A DNA stretch of 64,000 nt from Halorientalis marina (GTDB lineage: Archaea > Halobacteriota > Halobacteria > Halobacteriales > Haloarculaceae), in the NCBI RefSeq assembly GCF_023028345.1, contig NZ_CP095487.1, positions 1,178,001 to 1,242,000 of the forward strand, given 5' to 3'. Each line of letters begins with the position of its first letter. Positions within the stretch are counted from its first letter, which is position 1. The position numbers and the translations under genes are program-made. Below, one piece after another: positions 1 through 7,816 of this stretch. A model generated the notes under the pieces. That model saw only the letters and a program-made list of their open reading frames with translations, did not search any database and had not been told where the DNA came from.

Positions 1-763
1 ACGCAAGTGGCGCGCCGCCCCGCCGGATCGGGCCGTACGTGTTTTGCACCGTGACGGTCCGGTTGGTGCTGGTGGTGTTCACGACGCGGCCCGGGTCGTC
101 CACCCGGTAGATGCTGTCGTCGTCGCTGAACCGGACCGGGTACTCCTGTGTCCGAGCCACCTCCCGGTCGTTGACCTCTCCTTCGGTGTCGACGACCGCG
201 ACGAGGCGCACCTCCTTGGTCCCCGGGGTTCCGCCGACCCGCTCGTCAATCTGCCGCGTCTCGTTGAACAGTTCCGTCACGTTCCGGGAAAACGCTACCC
301 GGACCGTCTCGCCCGGCGACAGCGATGCCGCCTCGGTGGCGTTCACTCGTCGCGTCACGCTCCAGTACTCGATTCCCTGGCCGCCCTCGTTCGCCTCGCC
401 GACCGACCGTATTCGAAGCTCGAGGTCGACGTCCGCCCGCACGTCACCGCTCCGCGACGCATCGTAAGTGTACGTGAAGGCCCCGTTCAACCGTGGCGTG
501 AGTCGGCTGAAGTACGCCTCCCGGTTCGCGAGCGTCTCGCCGGTCGGATACACCGGGTTCGGCGACTGGACCGTCCCGCGGTGGTCGAACTCGCCGACGA
601 ACTCGGCGCTCGTCCCGGGTCGCTGTTCGACGTGGACGCCCGGGTCCGCATACGCGTCGTAGGTTATGTATCCGCCCCCGACGACGAGTACGCCCAGCAC
701 GCCGACGACGAGCCAGAACTGACCGTCTAGTACTGCCCGTATCCGTCGACCCCGCTTCCCCAT
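1..763 (-). CDS. DUF5305-like membrane protein, C-terminus cut by window edge
   Basis: The frame is open from the start at 763 to the first base of the window, about 254 codons. It begins MGKRGRRIRAVLDG, followed by one hydrophobic segment (about residues 18-36, FWLVVGVLGVLVVGG) and a long extracytoplasmic beta-rich region with FDHRGTV and a YWSVTRRVN-like stretch. This matches the haloarchaeal DUF5305 layout, which is usually found beside SipW-like signal peptidases. An in-frame ATG lies 15 bases upstream (778). I prefer 763 because a TTTATC box sits about 30 nt before it. It is the last gene of a same-strand series headed by DUF1102-like secreted proteins, 68 nt after the peptidase. Function unknown; accessory or assembly role inferred from context. 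Confidence 0.72.
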   Translation of the reverse strand, partial: MGKRGRRIRAVLDGQFWLVVGVLGVLVVGGGYITYDAYADPGVHVEQRPGTSAEFVGEFDHRGTVQSPNPVYPTGETLANREAYFSRLTPRLNGAFTYTYDASRSGDVRADVDLELRIRSVGEANEGGQGIEYWSVTRRVNATEAASLSPGETVRVAFSRNVTELFNETRQIDERVGGTPGTKEVRLVAVVDTEGEVNDREVARTQEYPVRFSDDDSIYRVDDPGRVVNTTSTNRTVTVQNTYGPIRRGGAPLA

Positions 764-831
764 TATCGAGTAATCCATTTATCACGAACCGATAAAACAC
801 TTTGCCATCCGACACGGCCCCTACTCGCCCG

Positions 832-1965
832 TTACAGCCACCCGAGGGCCGTCCCTGCCCCGTCGCGGGAGCGCGATCGGAGCCGGCCGGTGCCGACCAG
901 CGCCATCCCGACGACGTAGAACCCGCCGCCGAGCAGGGCGTCGATGACTATCAGTGGTAGCCACGGGTGCACCTCGTACAGCGTGGTGATCGTCGACTCC
1001 GGGAGTACCGCGAGGTACCGGTGCTGGACGAGAAACTGCCGGTAGTACCCGGTCTCCGGTGGCGCCGACAGCGTCAGCGTCGCGTTGACCGACGAACGGG
1101 CCGGAACGGACAGTTGCCGGGGTTCGATCCCGACGCCGTCGCTCTCCGGTTCGAGGAAGACGACGACCGGGACGAGCCCGCCGTTCCCTATCGGGTACTC
1201 GACCGTCTCGCTCGTCCCGGTCTCGATGACTCTCGGGCCCGGCGAGTCGGATTCCGCGCTCACGATGCCGAATTTCTCCGATCCTGCCGGTACGACCATT
1301 GCCGCCGTCGCCCCGACGACGATCAACAGCGCGAACCCCGCGACGACGACCCGCGTGCTCGTCCCCGAATCCCGCGACCGCTCCCGGTCACGGCGTCGGT
1401 TCTCACCCCCATTCAGCCACAGGTCGAGGACGTATGCGATGACTGACAGTGCAAGCAAGAGGTACGCGAGCCCCTGCACGCCGAGCAGCGACCGCGTGCC
1501 GAGCGTCGCCGCGAGGGTTCGCTGGACCGTCTCGAGCGCCGACTGGGTCCCGGTCACGACCGTCCCGACGAATGGGATCACGAGCACGGAGCCGCCCGGT
1601 TGCCAGGCGACGGCGACGATCTGTGTCCGCTTTACCAGCGGCTCCTCGTCGTCCTGATCGGTGAAGGGGTTGCCGTCGCCTTTCGTGACGAATCCGCGGT
1701 CGGTCTCCTCGACGACGCGGTGGGTCGTCAGCCCCCCGCCATTGAGCGTCTCCGCCCGGAACGTGATCACGTCACCCTCTTCGACCTCACCCGCGACGCC
1801 AGCCGGGATCGCCACGAACCCGTCGCCCGGGTCGAGCGTCGGCTCCATGCTATCGGACGTGACGTAACTCAGAAGCACCGGCTGACCGAGCACCTGCCCC
1901 GCGACGAGCGCCACGATGAGGACTACCGCGATCCCCTCCAGTACCAGGCCCACTTTCTTCTTCAT
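832..1965 (-). CDS. SipW-like S26 family signal peptidase with extended C-terminus
   Basis: 377 aa membrane protease that would cut signal peptides of exported proteins. An N-terminal membrane segment (residues 9-30) precedes the SDSMEPTL motif with catalytic Ser39. GLTTHRVV supplies His82, and TKGDGNPFTD supplies Asp97 and Asp103. This is the Ser-His-Asp type of archaeal/ER Sec11 and Bacillus SipW, not the Ser-Lys bacterial LepB type. Unlike short Sec11 proteins it continues with further membrane segments (about 158-182, 208-228, 335-358) around an extracytoplasmic domain at about 230-330. It lies directly downstream of several proteins with the same unusual leader type, so they are its likely substrates (inference). 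Confidence 0.88.
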   Translation of the reverse strand: MKKKVGLVLEGIAVVLIVALVAGQVLGQPVLLSYVTSDSMEPTLDPGDGFVAIPAGVAGEVEEGDVITFRAETLNGGGLTTHRVVEETDRGFVTKGDGNPFTDQDDEEPLVKRTQIVAVAWQPGGSVLVIPFVGTVVTGTQSALETVQRTLAATLGTRSLLGVQGLAYLLLALSVIAYVLDLWLNGGENRRRDRERSRDSGTSTRVVVAGFALLIVVGATAAMVVPAGSEKFGIVSAESDSPGPRVIETGTSETVEYPIGNGGLVPVVVFLEPESDGVGIEPRQLSVPARSSVNATLTLSAPPETGYYRQFLVQHRYLAVLPESTITTLYEVHPWLPLIVIDALLGGGFYVVGMALVGTGRLRSRSRDGAGTALGWL

Positions 1966-2030
1966 GATCGAGTCCGTCGCCCCGTATCGTTCAACATCGC
2001 CCTCCTACTTTGTGGTCACGGTCCGACACC

Positions 2031-3020
2031 TCACTCACCCGTTGCGTAATACCACAGCCCCGCAGTCGAGGTGGCAAGCAGCAGGATCAACAAAACGAGC
2101 CACCACGGAATCTCACCCAGTACCAGGGACGCCCTCTGTCCGGTATCGGTGTCCCGTGCAGGATTCGCCGCCGTGAACGCCCCGTCGGTCGTGGTCGTTC
2201 CCGGTGGTTCCGCTGCGGTCACGGTGGTCGTGTTCACCGCCGTCTCGCCGTTGGTGCCGGTCCCGCTCGGTTCGGTGTCGGTTGTCGTGGTCGCCGTAGT
2301 CGTCGTATCGGTCGCCGAACCCTCATCGTCGTCCGAGGTCGGCGTATCGGTGGGCGTCGGGAGCGACTGGATATTGGTCTCTCCGGTGCCGCCACCACCA
2401 CCGCCTCCATCGTCGGTCTCTGTGGTCGTTTCGGTCTCGGTGGTCGTCGTGTCCGTCTCCGTGGTGGTCGCCTCTGTCGTGGTCGGTTCGCTCGCCGTCT
2501 CCACGTCACCGGGTTCGGTGACGTTCGCGTGGACAGTGAAGCCGTCGACGTTCTCGATGTTCGTCCCGTCCGTGGCGTCGATCAGGACGCCGACAGCGAC
2601 GCTCTCCTCCGGGCCCAGTTCGACGGCGTTCTCCGCTCCCTCCAGGCTCTCGTCCGTGTCGTCTCCCTGGTAGAACGTGACGTCGTCGTTGTCGTCGGTC
2701 AGATACACCTCCGCCCACTGGTCGCCGGTGTAGGTGATCGTGAACACGCGGTGGACGGGCGTGACGGTGCCGGCGTTGACACCGTCACCCTCCACGTCGG
2801 TGTTGGCCCGGGTGAACTGTAGGGACAGTTCTTCCTCGCCGTCGCCGTTCCGGTCTTCCATCACCGCGTACGCGCCGTTGGGCCCGGGATGGGGTTCTAG
2901 AACGACCTCGGTATCTCGGACGGCATCACCGTCCCCAGTCAGCGGCGCCGCCATCGAGGGCAGGAGCAGGCTCCCCGCAGCGAGGAGTGCAGCGACTGCG
3001 AGGAGGCGTCGACGGTTCAT
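2031..3020 (-). CDS. DUF1102-like surface protein with Thr-rich stalk and C-terminal anchor
   Basis: 329 aa. The N-terminal leader MNRRRLLAVAALLAAGS is followed by a beta-rich domain (residues 35-170) with NGAYAV, VFTITYTGDQ and ESVAVGVLIDA, the three landmarks shared with the neighbouring secreted proteins. Residues about 175-290 are low-complexity Thr/Glu/Asp/Gly sequence, typical of an O-glycosylated stalk. The last 25 residues (WWLVLLILLLATSTAGLWYY) form a membrane anchor. Its ATG overlaps the stop of the beta-helix gene by 4 bases (ATGA), so the two are probably co-translated. Likely a cell-surface-anchored member of the cluster, perhaps the base of a fibre (inference). Confidence 0.75.
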   Translation of the reverse strand: MNRRRLLAVAALLAAGSLLLPSMAAPLTGDGDAVRDTEVVLEPHPGPNGAYAVMEDRNGDGEEELSLQFTRANTDVEGDGVNAGTVTPVHRVFTITYTGDQWAEVYLTDDNDDVTFYQGDDTDESLEGAENAVELGPEESVAVGVLIDATDGTNIENVDGFTVHANVTEPGDVETASEPTTTEATTTETDTTTTETETTTETDDGGGGGGGTGETNIQSLPTPTDTPTSDDDEGSATDTTTTATTTTDTEPSGTGTNGETAVNTTTVTAAEPPGTTTTDGAFTAANPARDTDTGQRASLVLGEIPWWLVLLILLLATSTAGLWYYATGE

Positions 3021-4951
3021 ATGTGTTTTATGTCACTATTGCTTCCGTTCGATTCGAATTCGCAGTTCTCGACGGGCATGTCACCAGCGAACAAGTCCCC
3101 CTCAATTGCTATGCCGTTGTCAGTGAAGGTCGAATCAACGATCCCCGTCTTCCCTTTTGTGTCGTCACTGACGTTCGATTCGATTTGGTCAGCTAGAGGG
3201 GTCTTATCGTCAACACTCGCGATGTCCCCGTCGAAATCGATTCCAGTCTCGTTTCCGTCCACGGTCAACCCCTCCATGCCGACCGCATCGGGATCGTCCA
3301 TCCGCAATCCGTCGTACTCGTTGTCGACGAAGTCGGTGTTCCAAATGTAGCCTTCCTGAACGTCTTGGAAGACCATCCCGTTTTGATTGTCTCTGACCAC
3401 CGAGTTCCGTATCTCTAACTCCGACGTGGTCGAATCGCCACCAAAACCTCCCTGCACGACAAACCCACCCTGTCTTCCCTCGAACGTACAGCTCTCTATC
3501 TGGAGCCCTCGAATCGTGTCCGTAACGAGGACACCGTCCGTAACATCTTGGACCCTTTCCAATTCGATACGGATCATGCGCAGGTCGGTAACCGTACCGC
3601 TCCCGTTCGCTTCGATTTCTATCGAACTGTGGGCACTAGAGGGTGTCTCTCCGAACGTCAGGTCGCAGAACTCGATCCGCTTTTCCGATGACTCTGCGAC
3701 AACCTTTATTTGATGAGATATCGACGGAGCACCTCCCTCACCCCTGACCTCCAGCGTGTCCGGTACTGTAATTGATACCGTCTCCGGCCCCGGCCCCAAT
3801 CTCGACAGCGCGTTCTCGACCTGATTGGCTGCCGTGAGCGTCACCGTGGCGTCGCTACTCGTTAGGGTGATACCAGCGACCGAGTCACCCGAACTCGACG
3901 GTTCGATCGCCAGCGTCTCGTCCGTTCCCGAGCGTGTGAACTCGATGGCGTCGCGTTCCCCGTCGCTCTCGCCAGTGAGTTCGATCGTCTTCGAATTGGT
4001 CGTGTACGTGATAGAATTCGCCGTCGCCGCGGAGGGGTCGAACAGGTCCGCCAACGCGATAGTCGCCGATTCTCCACCATCATCGATCGTCGCGATCCAA
4101 TCCGTGCTCGGCACCACTCCATAGCTGTCCCACTGAATCGCGACCGACGAACCGGTCTGGGACGTGAATTCGACATTCGAATCCGGCGACAGGACGTACT
4201 CGACCCAATTTCGGCTGTTACTGGGGTCGGTAACGCGGAATGCCGGTTCTTTTCTCGGATAGGTTCCCTCCTCGATTCCTATCACCACGTCCTCGCCACC
4301 GCTCGCGTACTCGGCGGCCGTCGGAATCGTGTGGAAGTACCGCGTCGGTTCGCCCGCTTTCGAGACGTTGATCGGCGGGTAGGGTCTGGTGGTCCCCGGC
4401 GCCCCGCTCGGCCGCTCGGCGTCGGCGTGGATCGTCATCGTCAGCTCCTGATCGCTCGTCACGTCGTGGGTGTCGACGTGGACGCCGATGTTTACGGTCT
4501 CGCCGACATCGAGCCTGATCACGCTGTCGCTGTCGTCCCGGAGTTTCGTCCCGCTGTTCCCGTTCGGATACAGCCAGATGTCGGTCCCGGAGCCGCTCGG
4601 AGTGAAGTTCCCCGACGCGCCACCGAATGTCCCCCAGACGTAGACGGGCTGTGTGCCCTGGTTCGTCACCCGGAACACGTCGTCGAAGTCGTAGACGGAG
4701 TCGGTTCCGAGTCCCGTCCCACCGGCGTCGGTCTCGTCGAAGTCCAGCGCGAGCACGCCGCTGTCCAACTGTTCCGCGAAGACGCCGTTGGCCGTGCCCG
4801 ACGGTGTGAGTTTCAGGAGCGCTGCATCGTCGTCCGCGACGGCCACCGTCACGTCCCGCCGTGCGCTGACGCTACTGAACGCTCCGGTCCCGACGATCCC
4901 GCCAGCCCCAGCGAGGCCCCCCAGCCCCGCCAGGAGTCTGCGTCGTCTCAT
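3017..4951 (-). CDS. Secreted protein: DUF1102-like domain fused to right-handed beta-helix
   Basis: 644 aa. The leader MRRRRLLAGLGGLAGAGG ends in GTGAFSSVSARR. The DUF1102-like part (about 33-180) has DDAALLKLTP, NGVFAE, VFRVTNQGTQPVYVWG and VGETVNIGVHVDT. A middle region (180-400) resembles no family I recognise. Residues about 420-644 contain repeated short beta strands with Asn/Asp turns (LEIRNSVVRDNQNG, FVDNEYDG, FTDNG), the pattern of a pectate-lyase-like parallel beta-helix, usually carbohydrate-binding or adhesive. No catalytic residues can be assigned. A GAGG ribosome-binding sequence lies 8-11 bases before the start, and a T-arm-like RNA element and a small ORF lie in its leader. 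Confidence 0.75.
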   Translation of the reverse strand: MRRRRLLAGLGGLAGAGGIVGTGAFSSVSARRDVTVAVADDDAALLKLTPSGTANGVFAEQLDSGVLALDFDETDAGGTGLGTDSVYDFDDVFRVTNQGTQPVYVWGTFGGASGNFTPSGSGTDIWLYPNGNSGTKLRDDSDSVIRLDVGETVNIGVHVDTHDVTSDQELTMTIHADAERPSGAPGTTRPYPPINVSKAGEPTRYFHTIPTAAEYASGGEDVVIGIEEGTYPRKEPAFRVTDPSNSRNWVEYVLSPDSNVEFTSQTGSSVAIQWDSYGVVPSTDWIATIDDGGESATIALADLFDPSAATANSITYTTNSKTIELTGESDGERDAIEFTRSGTDETLAIEPSSSGDSVAGITLTSSDATVTLTAANQVENALSRLGPGPETVSITVPDTLEVRGEGGAPSISHQIKVVAESSEKRIEFCDLTFGETPSSAHSSIEIEANGSGTVTDLRMIRIELERVQDVTDGVLVTDTIRGLQIESCTFEGRQGGFVVQGGFGGDSTTSELEIRNSVVRDNQNGMVFQDVQEGYIWNTDFVDNEYDGLRMDDPDAVGMEGLTVDGNETGIDFDGDIASVDDKTPLADQIESNVSDDTKGKTGIVDSTFTDNGIAIEGDLFAGDMPVENCEFESNGSNSDIKHI

Positions 4952-4958
4952 CTTCGCC

Positions 4959-5078
4959 TCAAACCCACCGACGGAATCGAACCGCCGTGCGCGCCTGCGT
5001 GGGCGATGGTAACGATCGTTCCTGCCGGACAGTCATGTCGCCGAAGTCGTAATCGTAGGGTCCGTTGTCTTTCTCCAT
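4959..5078 (-). CDS. Possible 39-codon leader ORF overlapping the T-arm-like element
   Basis: An ATG at 5078 opens a 39-codon frame (starts MEKDNGPYDYDFGDM, ends RTAVRFRRWV) that stops 8 bases before the beta-helix gene. The second half coincides with the structured element at 4964-5003. The same RTAVRFRRWV frame is open in the copy before 5895, but there it has no start codon, and the third copy has a stop upstream. Either this is a small protein or leader peptide, or the frame is open by chance through a conserved RNA. The acidic N-terminus fits haloarchaeal coding bias. Uncertain. Confidence 0.25.
   Translation of the reverse strand: MEKDNGPYDYDFGDMTVRQERSLPSPTQARTAVRFRRWV
4964..5003 (-). 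ncRNA. T-arm-like leader RNA element, copy 1
   Basis: Read on the minus strand, an outer helix CCCAC/GTGGG encloses a 5-bp stem with a 7-nt loop, GGCGG-TTCGATT-CCGTC, the shape and loop sequence of a tRNA T-arm. The one change from the other copies (C to T in the 3' stem arm) converts a G-C pair to G-U and keeps the stem. It ends 12 nt before the beta-helix start codon. Not a tRNA: no anticodon arm or D-arm is present. Confidence 0.55.
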
Positions 5079-5172
5079 GTCGTATCTCGTTCCGATCGAT
5101 CCATGCGGCAGATACCTTCATGGGCTAGTTTTCGACCAATCCGGCGCTCGTGGCTACGTTTGACTCGAACCC

Positions 5173-5895
5173 CTAATTCGAATTCGCCTCTATGAACTCG
5201 AAATCACCGTCTTCGGCCGCGTTGGCGTCGGCGAATATCTCGAGACGATCCCAGATCTCCTCGCCAGCCCCGAGCGAATCGCGGTCCGGACTCTCGTTGA
5301 CACCATCGTTGACGTTCGTGTCAGACGTGTCCACGTACACTCCCAACTTGACCGATTCGCCTTCGTCGATTTTGATCCCGAGATTACCGTATCCCGGGCT
5401 GCCCGGGTCCGAAACGTCGTAGACATCGGGGCCGTCGATGCCGTTGCCACTCGGTCCGTCATCCTCCGTGGGAAGACTGGTACCGGTAAGTTCGTCCTCT
5501 TTGACACCGATGTCAGCCGCGACAGTGTTGGCCCCGTCCTCCTGAATGTACACCACGACGGGCTGTGTGCCCTGATTCGTGACTTCGAACACGTTGTCGA
5601 TCCGCGTGAACGCGTTCGGGTTGAGGTTCGGAATGTTGAGTTCGAACTGGTAGTCACTGCCGATTTCGTCGAGTGCGTCGCTGTTGTCCCCGCCAGGATC
5701 AGCTCCGTTGGCCGTCGCGTACTCGCCGTTCGGTCCGTCGCAAGGTGCCAGTGCCAGTAGCGCCGAATCATCGCCAGCAACGTTGACGTCGACAGTTCGG
5801 GCGGCACTGACGCTCGTGAACGCCCCCGACCCGACTGCTGCTGCCGAGCCGGCGGCGAGTGCACCCGTGCCGATCAGGAATTTGCGTCGTTTCAT
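5173..5895 (-). CDS. DUF1102-like (TasA/CalY-type) secreted protein
   Basis: 240 aa. Starts MKRRKFLIGTGALAAGS with the cleavage-region pattern GSGAFTSVSAAR, then VDVNVAGDDSALLALAP, NGEYAT, VFEVTNQGTQPVVVYI and EGESVKLGVYVDTSD. These landmarks recur in order in the neighbouring proteins, marking one paralogous family. No membrane anchor and no enzyme motif. GGAG lies about 9 bases before the ATG, and a T-arm-like element plus a second small hairpin lie in the 87-nt gap after the upstream gene. A structural, secreted subunit is the most economical reading, by analogy to bacterial TasA/CalY processed by SipW (inference). Confidence 0.78.
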   Translation of the reverse strand: MKRRKFLIGTGALAAGSAAAVGSGAFTSVSAARTVDVNVAGDDSALLALAPCDGPNGEYATANGADPGGDNSDALDEIGSDYQFELNIPNLNPNAFTRIDNVFEVTNQGTQPVVVYIQEDGANTVAADIGVKEDELTGTSLPTEDDGPSGNGIDGPDVYDVSDPGSPGYGNLGIKIDEGESVKLGVYVDTSDTNVNDGVNESPDRDSLGAGEEIWDRLEIFADANAAEDGDFEFIEANSN

Positions 5896-5909
5896 CTTTT
5901 CTCCTGCCT

Positions 5910-5923
5910 ACCCCACCAGGGGT
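5910..5923 (-). promoter_or_regulatory. Small hairpin between T-arm-like element and start codon
   Basis: ACCCC-TGGT-GGGGT (minus strand) can fold into a 5-bp hairpin 14 bases before the start codon, directly after the T-arm-like element. A similarly placed CCCC-AGGT-GGGG hairpin occurs at 7037-7048 before the next gene. It lies beside the ribosome-binding region, so it could modulate translation. Confidence 0.4.
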
Positions 5924-5925
5924 GA

Positions 5926-5967
5926 AACCCACCGGCGGAATCGAACCGCCGTGCGCCGTCGTGGGTT
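5926..5967 (-). ncRNA. T-arm-like leader RNA element, copy 2
   Basis: The outer helix AACCCAC/GTGGGTT is 7 bp, the length of a tRNA acceptor stem. It encloses GGCGG-TTCGATT-CCGCC, a perfect 5-bp stem with a 7-nt TTCGATT loop. It sits between the stop of the gene ending at 5983 and the gene starting at 5895. There is no room for other tRNA arms. Confidence 0.6.
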
Positions 5968-5982
5968 GAGGTGGTTACGCGT

Positions 5983-7029
5983 CTATTCGAACTTCGCCGC
6001 GACCAGCAGCCCAGTCGGACTCCCTTGGTCCTGGTTCTCGACTTCGGCTCGCAGGGTATGATTTCCTCCCAACACCGTCTGATTCGGTATATCAGACCGA
6101 AGTGGGTCGTACGCCTCCTCTCCAGGGAAGCCACCGATTGAGGTCCCATCGAGGAAGAACTCGACTGGATTGTCTGCACCGTATGCCTCAATTACGAGCT
6201 CTCGTGAACCTGCGACAACCTCGAAGTCGAGCTCGTAGGCGTAGTCGCCGACCGGGTCGCCTTGGAGGCCACCGTCGCCGAATGGATCGACCCACTCGGC
6301 TGTATTCGACGTGTCCCAAGCTGATGGCGGGTTGACGACCCGCGCGTCGTAGGACAGTGACTCGCCGGACGGCGGAGATACCTCGGACGGAAGCTCTGTT
6401 ACCTTCCAGTCAGCAGTACCGGTGTCCAACCGACGTGGCTCGCCACTTAGCGGTGGGGAACACGATACGTCCGCGTCGGCGTTTACAACCATCTCGCTGT
6501 CGCCCGCGACCTTGTTCAACAGGTTCGTATCGGCATCGATTCCCTGTGTCCGGGTTACGATCCCGATACAGACACAGTCACCAACACCAAGACAAACTGC
6601 GTTGTCCTGTCCGACGATCGGCAGGCTCTGATCGCCGTCCTGATAGAGGCTGATGGCGTCATCGCCGTTCCCGTTCTGGACGGGATCGATGTTCAACCAG
6701 ACTCCGACTGGCTGGGTACCCTGATTGCAAATCTCGAATACGTCGTTGATGACCGTCGTCGCGTCGGGGTTGACTCCCTCACCGCCCTCATCCGTTGGGT
6801 TGTCCGACGAAAGCGCGAGCGACAGCTGACCGTCGTCGGTGCCGGTAACGTAGCCACGGTTTGGACTCCCCGAACACGGTGCGAGCCGGAGCAGTGCGGA
6901 TTCGTCACTAGCAACTGCGACCTCGACATCTCGTTGGGCGCTGACGCTGGTGAATGCGCCGGTCTGGATAGCACCGGCTGATCCCGCCGCGAACACGCCC
7001 GTTCCGAGGATGAATTTGCGTCGTTTCAT
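5983..7029 (-). CDS. DUF1102-like secreted protein with extra C-terminal beta domain
   Basis: 348 aa. The leader MKRRKFILGTGVFAAGS ends TGAFTSVSAQR. The DUF1102-like domain (about 30-190) has ESALLRLAPC, NRGYVTG, VFEICNQGTQPVGVWL and GVGDCVCIGIVT, with extra cysteines (CLGVGDCVC) absent from its sisters. Residues 200-348 add a second beta-rich domain (DYAYELDFEVVAGSRELVIE, VEFFLDGTSIGGF, HTLRAEV) that resembles a lectin-like or carbohydrate-binding jelly-roll fold. That assignment is only by general look. The extra cysteines could make disulfides or bind metal. Part of the same-strand secreted cluster. Confidence 0.75.
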   Translation of the reverse strand: MKRRKFILGTGVFAAGSAGAIQTGAFTSVSAQRDVEVAVASDESALLRLAPCSGSPNRGYVTGTDDGQLSLALSSDNPTDEGGEGVNPDATTVINDVFEICNQGTQPVGVWLNIDPVQNGNGDDAISLYQDGDQSLPIVGQDNAVCLGVGDCVCIGIVTRTQGIDADTNLLNKVAGDSEMVVNADADVSCSPPLSGEPRRLDTGTADWKVTELPSEVSPPSGESLSYDARVVNPPSAWDTSNTAEWVDPFGDGGLQGDPVGDYAYELDFEVVAGSRELVIEAYGADNPVEFFLDGTSIGGFPGEEAYDPLRSDIPNQTVLGGNHTLRAEVENQDQGSPTGLLVAAKFE

Positions 7030-7036
7030 GTGGTAC

Positions 7037-7048
7037 CCCCACCTGGGG
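7037..7048 (-). promoter_or_regulatory. Small hairpin in leader of the 7029 gene
   Basis: CCCC-AGGT-GGGG (minus strand) lies 8 bases before the start codon and immediately follows the T-arm-like element. It matches in position the small hairpin at 5910-5923. Confidence 0.35.
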
Positions 7049-7053
7049 TGAAA

Positions 7054-7114
7054 CCCACCGGCGGAATCGAACCGCCGTCACATTGTCTTTGAGGCAATGT
7101 TACACCGGTGTGGG
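7054..7114 (-). ncRNA. T-arm-like leader RNA element, copy 3, with extra arm
   Basis: The outer helix CCCAC/GTGGG encloses the T-arm-like hairpin GGCGG-TTCGATT-CCGCC and, only in this copy, a second 6-bp hairpin ACATTG/CAATGT (7080-7085 with 7095-7100, 9-nt loop). That makes a potential three-way junction. The added arm keeps the outer helix intact. Located 25 nt upstream of the start at 7029. Confidence 0.55.
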
Positions 7115-7160
7115 AGATTGTATACTTTGTTTGGTGATACTTGACCTAGATACGGGCCTT

Positions 7161-7778
7161 TTACAACGAGCCCGCCTCTGCGTCCGCGTGAATCGTCACT
7201 TCATCGTAATCAAGTTCATCGGAACCATCGCTCGTCGTGTCGATGTAGATCCCAACATCGAAACTCTCGCCTGGTTCAAGCACCCAGTCATCGTTCAGGT
7301 CATCAGGGATTGTACCTGAATACCCACCACCGGTCAGACTCACTGAACCGCTCTGGCCTGGCAGGTCTGTGGCGACAAGGTCCACGTATCTGTCTGGATC
7401 ATATGACGCCCCTCCCAAGTTTGCGCCAATACCAGAGGCCCAAACGGTCACGTCCTGCGTGCCCTGATTGGTGATAGTAAACACGTTAAGGATATTTGTA
7501 TAGGCGTTTTCATTGACACCATCTCCCTCGAACTCGCTGGGATTACTCGGATTATCGTCGCTAATGTCGATGCCAATAGTCCCGTCATCATTCACAACGG
7601 CGTAATCACCGTTTTCGCCACCACTTGGCGACATTGCAAGCAGTGCATCAGCGTCGTCTGCAACGCTGACCTCAATATCACGGTTGGCTTGCACACTCGT
7701 AAACGCGCCTGTACCCATTGCAGCCGCCGAGCCGGCGGCGAGCGATCCCGCGCCGATCAGGAATTTGCGTCGTTCCAT
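7161..7778 (-). CDS. DUF1102-like (TasA/CalY-type) secreted protein
   Basis: 205 aa, the shortest family member and first of the minus-strand series. MERRKFLIGAGSLAAGS leads to GTGAFTSVQANR, then IEVSVADDADALLAMSP, NGDYAVVND, VFTITNQGTQDVTVWA and PGESFDVGIYIDT. Base composition is visibly poorer in GC than the surrounding metabolic genes. A 12-bp hairpin ends 10 nt before its start and a TTAATA box lies some 70 nt upstream. Probably the major repeated subunit type of the cluster (inference). Confidence 0.76.
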   Translation of the reverse strand: MERRKFLIGAGSLAAGSAAAMGTGAFTSVQANRDIEVSVADDADALLAMSPSGGENGDYAVVNDDGTIGIDISDDNPSNPSEFEGDGVNENAYTNILNVFTITNQGTQDVTVWASGIGANLGGASYDPDRYVDLVATDLPGQSGSVSLTGGGYSGTIPDDLNDDWVLEPGESFDVGIYIDTTSDGSDELDYDEVTIHADAEAGSL

Positions 7779-7788
7779 AGTCGTTCAC

Positions 7789-7816
7789 GCGTGCCCACCC
7801 CCAGGGCGGGTCACGC
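7789..7816 (-). promoter_or_regulatory. 12-bp leader hairpin before first DUF1102-like gene
   Basis: GCGTG-CCCACCC (7789-7800) pairs with GGGCGGG-T-CACGC (7804-7816), with one bulged base, one wobble and a 3-nt loop. It lies 10 nt before the start codon at 7778. It differs from the T-arm-like elements before the next three genes but takes the same position. Confidence 0.5.

Noticed and set aside
2181..2480. Thr-codon repeats as a CRISPR or satellite array
   Set aside because: The repetition is irregular, codon-based and inside an open frame encoding a Thr-rich stalk. There are no constant repeats or spacers.
4964..7114. tRNA genes suggested by the GGTTCGATTCC T-arm sequences
   Set aside because: No D-arm, anticodon arm or full acceptor stem surrounds them, and all three lie in leaders of the same gene family.
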